This document shows positions 34,149 through 43,648 of a stretch of 64,000 bases of DNA, one piece after another. A program made the position numbers and the translations under genes. The notes beneath the pieces were generated by a model. The model was not told the DNA's origin, made no database searches, and saw only the letters and a list, made by a program, of their open reading frames with translations. Every line of letters starts with the position of its first letter. Within the stretch, counting starts at the first letter, position 1. Origin of the DNA: Limnohabitans sp. Bal53 (GTDB lineage: Bacteria; Pseudomonadota; Gammaproteobacteria; Burkholderiales; Burkholderiaceae_C); contig NZ_NESH01000001.1 of NCBI RefSeq assembly GCF_003063355.1, positions 372,001 through 436,000 of the forward strand, given 5' to 3'.

Positions 34149-35102
34149 ATGAAACTCCGACACAGCATTGGTTTGGCTTCTTTCATCGGATTGGCATTGG
34201 CTGGCCCGACTTTGGCCATGGACGCCCGATTCAAAGACGCCAACGGCGACATGGTGGCCGATGCCCCCACCGACGCCAAGCAATGGATGGACCCCGCCAC
34301 TTTGGTGTTTGCTTACACCCCTGTGGAAGACCCCGCGGTGTACGCCCCAGTGTGGGCACCCTTCCTCGATCACCTGTCCAAAGTGACCGGCAAGAAGGTT
34401 CAGTTTTTCCCCGTGCAAAGCAACGCCGCCCAACTCGAAGCCATGCGCGCAGGCCGCTTGCATGTGTCGGGCTTCAACACAGGCTCTAACCCCATCGCTG
34501 TGAACTGCGCTGGTTTTGTGCCCTTTGCCATGATGGCCTCCAAAGACAACCGCTTTGGTTACGAGATGGAGATCATCACTTTCCCAGGCAGCGGCATCGA
34601 GAAGATCGAAGACATCAAGGGCAAACGCATGGCCTTCACGTCTGAGACCTCCAACTCGGGCTTCAAGGCCCCATCGGCTTTGTTGCGCCAGCAGTTCAAG
34701 ATGGAAGCGGGCAAGGACTTCACGCCCGTGTTCAGCGGCAAGCACGACAACTCAATTTTGGGCGTAGCCAATAAAGACTACCCTGCCGCCGCCATTGCCA
34801 ATTCGGTCAAAGGGCGTATGGAAAGCCGTGGTGTGGTCAAGCCTGAGCAAACCAAGGTGATCTTCAAATCCGGCACCTTCCCCACCACGGGTTACGGCCA
34901 TGTCTACAACCTCAAACCCGAGTTGGCTGAGAAGGTCAAGCAGGCCTTCTTCACATTCAAATGGGAAGGCACCACCATGGAGGCCGAATTCAACAAAGGC
35001 CAACCACCACAGGAAAAGTTCATGCCCATCACCTACAAGCAGCACTGGGCTGTGGTGCGTGAAATCGACCAGGCCATGAACGTCAGCTACGCCTGCAAGT
35101 GA
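34149..35102 (+). CDS. phnD: Phosphonate ABC transporter periplasmic binding protein PhnD
   Basis: 317 residues with signal peptide MKLRHSIGLASFIGLALAGPTLA. The family core is VFAYTPVEDPAVYAPVWAPFLDHLSKVTGKKV, then AAQLEAMRAGRLHVSGFNTG and the ligand-loop region AFTSETSNSGFKAPSALL. It binds alkylphosphonates, and possibly phosphate or phosphite, in the periplasm for the PhnCE1E2 transporter. GAGG precedes the ATG. The operon phnD-phnC-phnE1-phnE2 follows with 9-base or overlapping junctions. Confidence 0.93.
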   Translation: MKLRHSIGLASFIGLALAGPTLAMDARFKDANGDMVADAPTDAKQWMDPATLVFAYTPVEDPAVYAPVWAPFLDHLSKVTGKKVQFFPVQSNAAQLEAMRAGRLHVSGFNTGSNPIAVNCAGFVPFAMMASKDNRFGYEMEIITFPGSGIEKIEDIKGKRMAFTSETSNSGFKAPSALLRQQFKMEAGKDFTPVFSGKHDNSILGVANKDYPAAAIANSVKGRMESRGVVKPEQTKVIFKSGTFPTTGYGHVYNLKPELAEKVKQAFFTFKWEGTTMEAEFNKGQPPQEKFMPITYKQHWAVVREIDQAMNVSYACK

Positions 35103-35111
35103 GGATCTGAG

Positions 35112-35936
35112 ATGCTGCAGCTGCAACAGTTGGACAAACGCTACCCCACGGGTGACCTCGCGCTCAAGAGCGTGAGCTTGAACGTGGCTTCGGGTGAGGT
35201 GTTGGGTTTGATCGGGCCTTCTGGCGCGGGCAAGTCCACGCTCATCCGGTGCGTGAACCGACTGGTGCAGCCCACAGCAGGGCAGATCGTGCTCGACGGC
35301 CAAGACCTGGGTCAGCTCGGATCGTCCGGGCTGCGCCAGGCGCGCCGACATATCGGCATGATTTTTCAGGAATACGCCTTGGTCGAGCGCTTGACCGTGA
35401 TGGAAAACCTGTTGTCGGGCCGACTTGGTTACACCGGGTTTTGGGCCAGTTGGTTTCGCCGCTTTGAAGCCCAAGACATCGAACAGGCCTTCGCGCTGCT
35501 CGACCGTGTGGGCCTGAGCGGCATGGAGAACAAACGCGCCGATGCGCTATCGGGTGGGCAGCGCCAACGCGTGGGCATTGCCCGCGCTCTGATGCAAAGC
35601 CCCAAATTGCTGTTGGTGGACGAACCCACTGCCAGCCTAGACCCCAAGACCTCGCGCCAAATCATGCGTTTGATTTTGGAGCTGTGCCAAGAGCGCGGCT
35701 TGGCCGCGATCGTCAACATCCATGATGTGGTGCTGGCCACCGAATTTTTACCGCGCATCGTCGGTTTGCGTGCGGGCGGCGTGGTGTTTGATGGCCCCGC
35801 ATCGCAAGTGGACCGTGATGTGCTGACGCGCATTTATGGCGACGAAGACTGGACCGCCATCACCCAGCGCATGCAAGCCACAGCGCAAGCATCCCAAAAC
35901 CGGGCCGACAACCATCTGAGCCTGACAGCCGCATGA
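35112..35936 (+). CDS. phnC: Phosphonate ABC transporter ATP-binding protein PhnC
   Basis: 274 residues: Walker [19 protein letters not shown]-loop [22 protein letters not shown], signature [17 protein letters not shown], Walker [14 protein letters not shown] and switch His in [22 protein letters not shown] is typical of PhnC. The start follows GAGG; the stop overlaps the phnE1 start (ATGA). Confidence 0.95.
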   Translation: MLQLQQLDKRYPTGDLALKSVSLNVASGEVLGLIGPSGAGKSTLIRCVNRLVQPTAGQIVLDGQDLGQLGSSGLRQARRHIGMIFQEYALVERLTVMENLLSGRLGYTGFWASWFRRFEAQDIEQAFALLDRVGLSGMENKRADALSGGQRQRVGIARALMQSPKLLLVDEPTASLDPKTSRQIMRLILELCQERGLAAIVNIHDVVLATEFLPRIVGLRAGGVVFDGPASQVDRDVLTRIYGDEDWTAITQRMQATAQASQNRADNHLSLTAA

Positions 35937-36754
35937 GCGCCGAGACACCGCCGCTGGGTGCACGCCCCGTGCGCACTTGGAAGCCTCCCCCCTTCATTGC
36001 CAGTGCGCGCACACGCTGGGCACTTTACCTCGGCGCTGCGGTTTACCTGGTGCTGGGCATTGGTTCGGTGGAGATCAATTGGGCCCGCATGGTCTTAGGT
36101 TTGGAGCGCGGTTGGGCCTTTGTGCAAGGCTTCATGTACCCCGACTTTTCAAGCCGTTGGGGCGACATCCAACTGGGCTTTCAAGAAAGCCTGACCATGA
36201 CGGTGACCTCCTCCGCTTTGGGCGTGTTGTTGTCCATCCCTATGGCCGTGGGCGCGTCGCGCAACTTGGCCCCCACTTGGATTTACCTGTTCTGCCGGGG
36301 ATTCATCGCTTTGTCGCGCACCTTGAACGAAATCATTGTGGCGATCTTTTTGGTGGCCATGTTCGGATTTGGCCCCTTTGCAGGATTTTTGACGCTGACC
36401 TTTGCCACCATCGGTTTCATGGCCAAGCTCATGGCAGAGGACATCGAAGAAATTCAGGCCTCACAACTCGAAGCCTTGCGCGCCACCGGCGCGGGGTATT
36501 TGCAGGTACTGGACTTTGCCGTTTTGTCACAGGTCATGCCGCGCTTGCTGGGTTTGTCTTTGTACAGACTGGACATCAATTTCCGAGAGTCGGCGGTGAT
36601 CGGCATTGTCGGCGCAGGCGGCATTGGCGCCACACTCAACACCGCCATGGACCGCTACGAATTTGACTCGGCCGCTGCTATTTTGTGGGTGATCATCATC
36701 ATCGTCATGCTGGCCGAATACGCCTCTGGCCGCCTGAGAAAGTTCATCCAATGA
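35933..36754 (+). CDS. phnE1: Phosphonate ABC transporter permease PhnE (first copy)
   Basis: 273 residues with about six membrane segments. The PhnE-type coupling region [36 protein letters not shown] and the following [25 protein letters not shown] are diagnostic. It pairs with the second permease to form the channel. It overlaps phnC and phnE2 by 4 bases each, so translation is coupled. Confidence 0.94.
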   Translation: MSAETPPLGARPVRTWKPPPFIASARTRWALYLGAAVYLVLGIGSVEINWARMVLGLERGWAFVQGFMYPDFSSRWGDIQLGFQESLTMTVTSSALGVLLSIPMAVGASRNLAPTWIYLFCRGFIALSRTLNEIIVAIFLVAMFGFGPFAGFLTLTFATIGFMAKLMAEDIEEIQASQLEALRATGAGYLQVLDFAVLSQVMPRLLGLSLYRLDINFRESAVIGIVGAGGIGATLNTAMDRYEFDSAAAILWVIIIIVMLAEYASGRLRKFIQ

Positions 36755-37560
36755 GCTCTCCGTCCATTTCACCGAATTGGCGCAAGCGTTCGCCCCGGAC
36801 TGAGTTGGCCATCTTCATGCTGTGGGTTTTGCTTTTGGCGTTTGTAAGCTGGACGTTCCAGGTCATGACACAAGACACCATCTGGGCCTTTGTGACGGAC
36901 GCGCCCGCGCAGTTCAAAGACATTGGTTCGCGCATGATGCCGCCGGCTTGGGCCTCGGTGCACGAGCTGTGGTGGCCGCTGTGGGAGACCCTCAACATCG
37001 CCACGTTGGGCACCTTGTTGGGCTTGGTGATGGCGGTACCGATTGCATTTTTGGCCGCCAGCAACACCACGCCCAGCAGCACCTTCGTTCGACCCATGGC
37101 TTTGTTTGTGATCGTGGCCTCACGCTCCATCAACTCGCTCATTTGGGCTTTGTTGTTGGTGGCGATTTTGGGGCCCGGCGTGTTGGCCGGCATTTTGGCC
37201 ATCGCACTGCGCTCCATTGGCTTCATTGGCAAATTGCTCTACGAAGCCATCGAAGAAATCGACGCCGATCAGGTCGAGGCGATTGAGGCCACAGGCGCCT
37301 CCAGCGCACAAACCATGGCTTGGGGCGTGGTACCGCAAGTCGCCCCGACGCTGGCTGGCATCAGCGTCTTCCGCTGGGACATCAACATCCGCGAATCCAC
37401 CGTGCTAGGCCTAGTGGGTGCGGGTGGTATTGGCATCAAGCTTGAAGGTGCTTTGGCCACCCTGGCTTGGCCCAAGGTCACCATGCTGTTGATTTTGATT
37501 TTGGCCACGGTGGTGTTCAGCGAATGGATCACCGCGCAAGTGCGCAAAAAATTGATTTGA
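36751..37560 (+). CDS. phnE2: Phosphonate ABC transporter permease PhnE (second copy)
   Basis: 269 residues from the ATG that overlaps the phnE1 stop; an earlier in-frame ATG inside phnE1 is unlikely. It shares with the first copy the region EEIDADQVEAIEATGASSAQTMAWGVVPQVAPTLAGISVFRWDINIRESTVLGLVGAGGIG. Two different PhnE paralogues in one operon is a common arrangement outside enterobacteria and implies a heterodimeric channel. Confidence 0.94.
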   Translation: MSSPSISPNWRKRSPRTELAIFMLWVLLLAFVSWTFQVMTQDTIWAFVTDAPAQFKDIGSRMMPPAWASVHELWWPLWETLNIATLGTLLGLVMAVPIAFLAASNTTPSSTFVRPMALFVIVASRSINSLIWALLLVAILGPGVLAGILAIALRSIGFIGKLLYEAIEEIDADQVEAIEATGASSAQTMAWGVVPQVAPTLAGISVFRWDINIRESTVLGLVGAGGIGIKLEGALATLAWPKVTMLLILILATVVFSEWITAQVRKKLI

Positions 37561-37585
37561 ACTTGTTCAATCAACAGTTGGCAAT

Positions 37586-37619
37586 CTGTCATGAAACTGC
37601 AACACGCAAGCCATACGCT
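37586..37619 (+). promoter_or_regulatory. Candidate PhoB-dependent promoter of the 2-aminoethylphosphonate operon
   Basis: CTGTCAT-GAAA-CTGCAAC (37586-37603) matches the Pho-box consensus at 11 of 14 positions with a perfect first half. TACGCT (37614-37619), a weak -10, follows after exactly 10 bases. It would start a transcript separate from phnDCE with a leader of about 75 bases. Confidence 0.55.
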
Positions 37620-37699
37620 AAAGCTGTCAAACAAAACTGAATCATCGATTTTGTAAAAAAATTTTGACGAAAACACATTGCATTTTTTACGGAGTTCCC

Positions 37700-38731
37700 A
37701 TGAAACTGAATCCCTTGTTCAAAACCGTTTTGTCTGGCGCTGTGATCGCCTTGTTGGCCATGCCAGCCATGGCCCAAAAAACAGTCTTGTCGGTTTACAC
37801 CGCGCTTGAAAACGACCAACTCGGCCCCTACAAAAAAGCATTCGAAGCAGCCAATCCCGATGTCGAAATCGCATGGGTTCGCGACTCCACTGGCATCATG
37901 ACGGCCCGCATCTTGGCTGAAAAAGACAACCCACGCGCCGACGTGATCTGGGGCTTGGGTGCCTCGAGCATCGCCTTGTTCGACTCCATGAACATGCTGC
38001 ATGCTTACAGCCCCAAAGGCGTTGATAAGGTCAAGCCAAAATTTCGCAGCAACAAGAATCCGACGACCTGGACCGGTATGGACGCTTGGTTGGCAGTCAT
38101 GTGCTACAACACCATCGAAGGTGGCAAAAAGAACATGCCCAAGCCCACATCTTGGGCCGATCTGACCAACCCGGCTTACAAAGATGCCATCGTCATGCCC
38201 AACCCTGCCTCTTCAGGCACTGGTTACCAAGCGGTCTATGCATGGTTGCAGTTGATGGGTGAAAAAGGCGGCTGGGAATACATGGACAAGCTCCATCAAA
38301 ACGTGGCCGTTTACACCCACTCAGGTTCGGCACCTTGCGTGCAAGCCGCCAAAGGTGAGCGTGTGATCGGCATCGGTTTTGACATGCGCGGCGCCAAAGA
38401 GAAAACGGCTGGTGCCCCCATCGACATCATTTTGGGTAAAGAAGGTGCTCCTTGGGATATGGAAGCCACAGCGATTGTCAAGGGCACCAAGAACTTGGCT
38501 GCTGCTCAAAAGTTGGCCGATTTTGCTGTGACCCAATCGGCGTACGAGATGTACGGCAAGTTTTACGCCATCGTGGGCTACCCCGGGATGAACCCCAGCC
38601 CACCTAACTACCCTGCCAGCGCAGACACCGCCATGATCAACTTGGACCTGAGCAAGATGGGGGCCGAGCGCGCTCGCATCTTGGCCGAGTGGACCAAGCG
38701 TTACGACAGCAAATCAGCTCCCAAAAAGTGA
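37700..38731 (+). CDS. phnS: 2-Aminoethylphosphonate ABC transporter substrate-binding protein
   Basis: 343 residues from the ATG behind GGAG. The signal peptide is MKLNPLFKTVLSGAVIALLAMPAMA. It is a ferric-binding-protein-type (type II) periplasmic protein with VLSVYTALENDQLGPYKKAFEAANPDVEIAWVRDSTGIMTARILAEK, WGLGASSIALF and WDMEATAIVKGTKN. The family (TIGR03261-like) is found with phosphonoacetaldehyde hydrolase, as here, so 2-aminoethylphosphonate or a close analogue is the expected ligand. It is the first gene of the uptake-and-degradation operon. Confidence 0.87.
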   Translation: MKLNPLFKTVLSGAVIALLAMPAMAQKTVLSVYTALENDQLGPYKKAFEAANPDVEIAWVRDSTGIMTARILAEKDNPRADVIWGLGASSIALFDSMNMLHAYSPKGVDKVKPKFRSNKNPTTWTGMDAWLAVMCYNTIEGGKKNMPKPTSWADLTNPAYKDAIVMPNPASSGTGYQAVYAWLQLMGEKGGWEYMDKLHQNVAVYTHSGSAPCVQAAKGERVIGIGFDMRGAKEKTAGAPIDIILGKEGAPWDMEATAIVKGTKNLAAAQKLADFAVTQSAYEMYGKFYAIVGYPGMNPSPPNYPASADTAMINLDLSKMGAERARILAEWTKRYDSKSAPKK

Positions 38732-38786
38732 TTTGACAACCGTTGAGGTGCATCGGGCTTCACTGCGCTTTGCACCCACTTGACCC

Positions 38787-38809
38787 AGGGGCGCTTCATC
38801 GGCGCCCCT
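38787..38809 (+). other. Hairpin between the binding-protein and ATPase genes
   Basis: AGGGGCGC (38787-38794) pairs with GCGCCCCT (38802-38809), an 8-bp stem with a 7-base loop and no T-run after it. Such intergenic hairpins often protect binding-protein mRNA or cause partial polarity, giving more binding protein than ATPase. Confidence 0.5.
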
Positions 38810-38829
38810 CTTGCATTTAAAACAATTGA

Positions 38830-39933
38830 ATGAGTGCCATGACTGCCCCTTACCTTGCCGTCCATGAGGTCAATAAGCGCTTCGGTGATTTCTGGGCCTT
38901 GCGCGATGTTTCGCTCAATATTGAGCCTGGTGAATTCGTGTGTTTTTTAGGTCCCTCCGGTTGCGGCAAAACCACCTTGCTTCGCATCATCGCCGGGCTG
39001 GAGCAACAAGACGGCGGCACCATCGTGCAAAAGGGCCGTGACATCTCGGGCTTGCCTCCGTCTCAGCGCGACTTTGGCATCGTGTTTCAGTCTTACGCCT
39101 TGTTCCCCAACTTGAATGTGCGCGAGAACGTCGGTTATGGCCTGCAAGGCAAAGACTGGCCACGCGATAAACGCCAAGCACGTGTGAATGAATTGCTGAA
39201 CTTGGTGGGGTTGGCTGCCTCAGACCATCAGTACCCCGCCCAATTGTCGGGCGGTATGCAGCAACGCGTGGCCTTGGCCCGCGCTTTGGCCACTTCACCA
39301 GGTTTGTTGTTGCTGGACGAGCCTCTGAGCGCCCTGGATGCGCGGGTGCGTGCGCACTTGCGCACCGAACTTCGCCAGCTGCACCAACGCTTGGGCGTGA
39401 CCACCATCATGGTCACACACGACCAAGAGGAAGCGCTGAGTTTGGCCGACCGGATCGTGGTGATGAACCAAGGCGGCATCGAGCAAGTGGGCACACCCCA
39501 AGAGATTTACCAACAGCCGCGCAGCGCCTTTGTGGCCGACTTTGTGGGCAAGACCAATCCCTTGCAAGCGCAATGGGTCTCACCGGGCAGATTCAATTGG
39601 CATGGACTGGAGTTGTCTTGCCAGCAATCCTCCGCGCTGACTTTGGGTGAAACCGTGACCTTGGCCCTCAGGCCAGAAGACATCGTGTTGCACGACAACG
39701 CCAACCCCGACGGGCAAGGTAACAACCGCTGCGAGGCCCACGTGCAGGACCTGGAGTTTTTGGGTGCCTTTTGCCGCGTGCGGGTGCACTTGCCCCAAAA
39801 CGGCCAAAGTTTGGTGGCCGATGTACCTAGCGCACAAGCGCTTCGAATGGGCTTGAACACCCAACGCCCGTTGTTCATTGACCTGCCAGCCGATCGCATG
39901 CAGGTGTTTGGTCGCAGCGCAGGAGCCATTTGA
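38830..39933 (+). CDS. phnT: 2-Aminoethylphosphonate ABC transporter ATP-binding protein
   Basis: 367 residues. The ATPase domain has Walker A GPSGCGKTTLLRIIAG, signature LSGGMQQRVALARALA, Walker B LLLLDEPLSALDA and switch HDQEEALSLAD. A C-terminal TOBE-like regulatory domain (about 250-360) has LALRPEDIVLH. It belongs to the iron/spermidine/AEP importer group. Its stop codon overlaps the permease start (TGATG), so the two are coupled. Confidence 0.9.
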   Translation: MSAMTAPYLAVHEVNKRFGDFWALRDVSLNIEPGEFVCFLGPSGCGKTTLLRIIAGLEQQDGGTIVQKGRDISGLPPSQRDFGIVFQSYALFPNLNVRENVGYGLQGKDWPRDKRQARVNELLNLVGLAASDHQYPAQLSGGMQQRVALARALATSPGLLLLDEPLSALDARVRAHLRTELRQLHQRLGVTTIMVTHDQEEALSLADRIVVMNQGGIEQVGTPQEIYQQPRSAFVADFVGKTNPLQAQWVSPGRFNWHGLELSCQQSSALTLGETVTLALRPEDIVLHDNANPDGQGNNRCEAHVQDLEFLGAFCRVRVHLPQNGQSLVADVPSAQALRMGLNTQRPLFIDLPADRMQVFGRSAGAI

Positions 39934-41609
39934 TGTGGGCGCACTGGCAGCGGGTGGACCGCGACGGGGCTTGGATGCGCTTGGGTGTGCTGCTGATGGG
40001 CCTGTGGCTGCTGGTCACCCTGGTCTTGCCATTGGGCACCTTGTTGGTCAAAAGTTTTGAAGACGCCCAAGGGGCTTGGGTTGGGCTGGACAATTACGCC
40101 CGCTACTTTGAGACCCCCGCGCTGACCAATTCCTTGTGGAACAGCTTGTGGGTGTCGGGCTTGGTCGCCCTCATCACTCTCAGTCTGGCCTATGTGTATG
40201 CCTACGCTTTGACGCGCAGCGCCATGCCAGGCAAAACCGTGTTCAAGGCCTTGGCATTGATCCCGATTTTGGCCCCCTCTTTGCTGCCCGCCATTTCATT
40301 GATTTACTTGTTTGGCAACCAAGGACTGCTCAACAGCTGGCTCATGGGCGGGTCCATTTACGGCCCACTGGGCATTGTGATTTCACAGGTTTTTTATTGC
40401 TTTCCACATGCCTTGATGATCTTGGTGGTGGCCCTGAGCATGGCCGATGCGCGGCATTATGAAGCCGCCAAAGTACTGGGCGCATCGCCCATTCGCAGCT
40501 TTTTCACGGTCACTTTGCCTGGCAGCAAGTACGGGCTGATCAGTGCGGGTTTTGTGGTCTTCACTTTGGCCATCACCGACTTTGGCATTCCCAAGGTCAT
40601 TGGCGGCCGTTTCAATGTCTTGGCTACCGACATTTTCAAACAGGTCATTGGCCAGCAAAACTTTTCAATGGGCGCGGTGGTGGGCTTTGTCTTGCTCTTG
40701 CCGGCCGTCTTGGCTTTTGCGGCAGATCGGTGGGTGCAGCGCCGCCAAGTGGCTTTGCTCAACGGCCGCTCGGTGCCCTTGGTGCCGGTTCGACATGCAC
40801 CGCGCGATGGGGCACTGTGGTTGTTTTGCGCGCTGGTGGCGGGCATGCTGCTGGTGGTATTGGGCATGGCGATATGGGCTTCCTTGGTCACGCGTTGGCC
40901 TTACAACCTGAGCCTGACCTGGGCCAACTACCAGTTTGAGGAATTCGACAGCGAAGGCTGGAAGGCTTACTTCAACTCCTTGCGTCTGGCCGCATGGACA
41001 GCAGTCGTGGGCACACTGGTGGTGTTCACAGGCGCATTTTTGATGGAAAAAACACGGGGCTTCGTTTGGGTGCGCAACACCACCCACCTGATGGCCATGC
41101 TCTCCATGGCGGTGCCCGGTTTGGTATTGGGTCTGTCCTATATTTTCTTTTTCAACACCCCGGGCCATCCACTGGGTTTTATTTACGGCACCATGGCCAT
41201 TTTGGTCTTGAACTCGGTGGCGCACTTCTACACCGTCAGCCACATCACCGCAACGACAGCGCTCAAACAACTGGACAGTGAATTTGAATCGGTGACGGCC
41301 TCACTCAAGGTGTCCGTGGGCCGCATGTTCCGGCGCGTCACCGTGCCGGTGTGCTTACCAGCGGTGCTCGACATCAGCATTTATTTGTTTGTCAACGCCA
41401 TGACGACTGTCTCCGCCGTGATCTTTTTGTACGGCTCCGACACCAAGTTGGCCGCTGTGTCCATCGTGCACATGGACGAGGCAGGTTTCACCGCAGCTGC
41501 TGCTGCCATGGCAGTGGTTATCGTGGCCACCTCCGCAACCGTGAAGTTGCTGCACAGCTTGCTGACCCATCAATTCAGAAAATCCACCCAAGCCTGGCGT
41601 GTTCGCTGA
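39933..41609 (+). CDS. phnU: Fused two-domain permease of the 2-aminoethylphosphonate ABC transporter
   Basis: 558 residues with about 12 membrane segments, two permease domains in one chain. Each half has its own coupling region: MADARHYEAAKVLGASPIRSFFTVTLPGSKYG in the first and LKQLDSEFESVTASLKVSVGRMFRRVTVPVCLPAVLD in the second. This FbpB-like fused form is what the TIGR03262-type AEP permease looks like. The ATG at 39933 overlaps the ATPase stop and has AGGAG upstream. It completes the importer with the binding protein and ATPase. Confidence 0.9.
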   Translation: MWAHWQRVDRDGAWMRLGVLLMGLWLLVTLVLPLGTLLVKSFEDAQGAWVGLDNYARYFETPALTNSLWNSLWVSGLVALITLSLAYVYAYALTRSAMPGKTVFKALALIPILAPSLLPAISLIYLFGNQGLLNSWLMGGSIYGPLGIVISQVFYCFPHALMILVVALSMADARHYEAAKVLGASPIRSFFTVTLPGSKYGLISAGFVVFTLAITDFGIPKVIGGRFNVLATDIFKQVIGQQNFSMGAVVGFVLLLPAVLAFAADRWVQRRQVALLNGRSVPLVPVRHAPRDGALWLFCALVAGMLLVVLGMAIWASLVTRWPYNLSLTWANYQFEEFDSEGWKAYFNSLRLAAWTAVVGTLVVFTGAFLMEKTRGFVWVRNTTHLMAMLSMAVPGLVLGLSYIFFFNTPGHPLGFIYGTMAILVLNSVAHFYTVSHITATTALKQLDSEFESVTASLKVSVGRMFRRVTVPVCLPAVLDISIYLFVNAMTTVSAVIFLYGSDTKLAAVSIVHMDEAGFTAAAAAMAVVIVATSATVKLLHSLLTHQFRKSTQAWRVR

Positions 41610-41639
41610 TCGCAGTTCAATCTTTCTCCCAAGCCATTT

Positions 41640-42470
41640 ATGACCCCCATTGCCACACCACAACCCCAACTGGAAGCCGTCATCTTTGACTGGGCCGGCA
41701 CCATGGTGGACTTTGGTTCTTTTGCGCCCACCCAAATTTTTGTGGATGCCTTTGCGCAAGCCTATGGTTTTGAGCTGAGCTTGGAAGAAGCCCGCAGGCC
41801 CATGGGCTTGGGCAAATGGCAGCACATCGAAGCCTTAGGTCAAGACCCCGATGTGGGCCCACGCTGGGTCGCCCAATTTGGCCGACCCATGTCAGAAGAC
41901 GATGTGCGCCACATTTACGACACCTTCATTCCGCTTCAGGTCGAGCGTGTAGGGGCGCACAGTGACTTGATCCCCGGCGCTTTGGAGTTGGTGAACGCAT
42001 TGCGCCGCCAGGGCCTGAAGATTGGCTCCACTACAGGCTACCCGCGCCAGGTGATGCAACGCCTCATGGTGCTGGCGGCTGAGAGCGGCTACGAACCCGA
42101 CTGCACTGTGTGCGCCGACGATTTGGCTGCAGGCGCGCGGCCAGGTCCCTGGATGGCGCTGGCCTGCGTGCAAGATTTACACATTGGTGCCGTGTCGCAC
42201 TGCGTCAAGGTGGACGACACCGTGCCAGGCATTGCCGAAGGCCTGAACGCGGGCATGTGGACGGTGGGCCTGGCGTTGTCTGGCAGCCCAGCGGGTTGGA
42301 CACAGGCTGAATATGAACAAGCCGATGAGGCCACACGGCGCGCCGTGCGCGAGCGCGTGACACCCATTTTTGAAGCCGCCGGCGCGCATTTTGTGATCGA
42401 CACGGTGGCCGATTTGCCTGCCGTGCTGCGTGAGATTGAAGAGCGCTTGGCCCTGGGCCTGCGCCCCTGA
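41640..42470 (+). CDS. phnX: Phosphonoacetaldehyde hydrolase (phosphonatase)
   Basis: 276 residues, HAD superfamily. Nucleophile Asp17 lies in VIFDWAGTMVDFGSFAP. The cap domain has the Schiff-base Lys59 in RPMGLGKWQHIEAL. The phosphate-binding STTGYP and metal-binding VKVDDTVPGIAEGLNAG complete the site. These are the PhnX hallmarks. It hydrolyses phosphonoacetaldehyde to acetaldehyde and phosphate through an imine with Lys59. It lies 30 bases after the transporter permease and 14 bases before an FAD oxidoreductase gene. Confidence 0.94.
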   Translation: MTPIATPQPQLEAVIFDWAGTMVDFGSFAPTQIFVDAFAQAYGFELSLEEARRPMGLGKWQHIEALGQDPDVGPRWVAQFGRPMSEDDVRHIYDTFIPLQVERVGAHSDLIPGALELVNALRRQGLKIGSTTGYPRQVMQRLMVLAAESGYEPDCTVCADDLAAGARPGPWMALACVQDLHIGAVSHCVKVDDTVPGIAEGLNAGMWTVGLALSGSPAGWTQAEYEQADEATRRAVRERVTPIFEAAGAHFVIDTVADLPAVLREIEERLALGLRP

Positions 42471-42484
42471 AAGAAAGCCTGAAC

Positions 42485-43612
42485 ATGAACGAGACAACAA
42501 CGCATTACGACTTGGTGGTGGTGGGCGCAGGCATTGTGGGCCTGGCCACGGCCTGGACAGCCCGGCAGCGCGGCCTGCGCGTCGCCGTGGTCGAGCGCAA
42601 TGCCAAAGCCATTGGTGCCTCGGTGCGCAATTTTGGCTTCATCACTGTGACGGGCCAACGCCGTGGTGAGCACTGGCAGCGGGCCAAAGACACGGCGGCG
42701 ATTTGGCGCGATGTGGCCCCCCAGGCGGGCATTGAAGTGGTGCACGAAGGCCTGCTGATGCTGGCCCAACGCCCCGAAGCCGTGGCGGTTTTGGAGGCGC
42801 TGATGGCCACTGAAATGGGCGAAGGCTGCAATTTGATCAACGCCAAAACCGCTGCACGCGACTGGCCCTGGCTGCAATCGGGCATTGCACTGTTGCACAG
42901 CCCACACGAGTGCCGGGTGGAGTCGCGTGACGCCATTCCCCGCCTGAGCCACTGGCTCGAGCACAGCCTGGGCGTGGACTTTTTTTGGAACACGCCCGTA
43001 CTGGGCATCGACTTGCCGCACATCACCACCAGCCGTGGCCGCCTGCGTGCCGAGCGCTGCGTGGTCTGCCCAGGCAACGATTTGAATGCCTTGTACCCCG
43101 ACGTGCTGGCCCAAGCAGGTATACGCCAATGCACTTTGCAAATGATGCGGGTGTCACCCAGTCAAGTGCTCAAACTGCCCAGCGCTGTCATGTCTGATTT
43201 GAGCCTGATCCGCTACGAAGGCTATGCCGACTTGCCCGAGGCTCAGCCCTTGAAAGCGCGTTTGCAGGTTGAACAGGCGGACCACCTGGCCCAAGGCATC
43301 CATTTGATCGTGGTGCAGTCAGCTGATGGCTCGTTGGTGGTGGGCGACAGCCATGTGTATGGCGATGCCGAATCGCCTTTTGCCAGCGCGCAAACCGAAG
43401 ACCTGATCATGGACGAGTTTCACCAGGTGTTGAATTTGCCCAAGGCCAAAGTGACCGAGCGCTGGGTAGGCAGCTACGCTTCGGCCCAAGATGTGGTGTT
43501 CAAAGCCCAGCCCAGTGCGGGTGTGGCCGTTGGCGTGGTCACGGGGGGCACAGGGGCATCGACCTCGTTTGCATTGGCCAGGGAGTTGCTCGACTTGGCG
43601 CTGGGGGCATGA
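42485..43612 (+). CDS. FAD-dependent amine oxidoreductase of a phosphonate catabolic type (TIGR03364-like)
   Basis: 375 residues of the D-amino-acid oxidase (DAO) family. An N-terminal FAD site YDLVVVGAGIVGLATAW with E at the strand-2 end (VVERN) is followed by SVRNFGFITVTGQRRGEHWQRA, and the C-terminal GVVTGGTGASTSFALARELLDLA closes the FAD pocket. This family occurs beside phosphonatase-type enzymes and is proposed to oxidatively deaminate aminophosphonates (2-aminoethylphosphonate derivatives such as hydroxylated or N-methylated forms). Next to phnX and without phnW, it would supply phosphonoacetaldehyde. The exact substrate is inferred, not shown. Confidence 0.85.
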   Translation: MNETTTHYDLVVVGAGIVGLATAWTARQRGLRVAVVERNAKAIGASVRNFGFITVTGQRRGEHWQRAKDTAAIWRDVAPQAGIEVVHEGLLMLAQRPEAVAVLEALMATEMGEGCNLINAKTAARDWPWLQSGIALLHSPHECRVESRDAIPRLSHWLEHSLGVDFFWNTPVLGIDLPHITTSRGRLRAERCVVCPGNDLNALYPDVLAQAGIRQCTLQMMRVSPSQVLKLPSAVMSDLSLIRYEGYADLPEAQPLKARLQVEQADHLAQGIHLIVVQSADGSLVVGDSHVYGDAESPFASAQTEDLIMDEFHQVLNLPKAKVTERWVGSYASAQDVVFKAQPSAGVAVGVVTGGTGASTSFALARELLDLALGA

Positions 43613-43648
43613 ACACTGTGGGCGCTTTGAGGCGTCGCCGCTTGGAGA

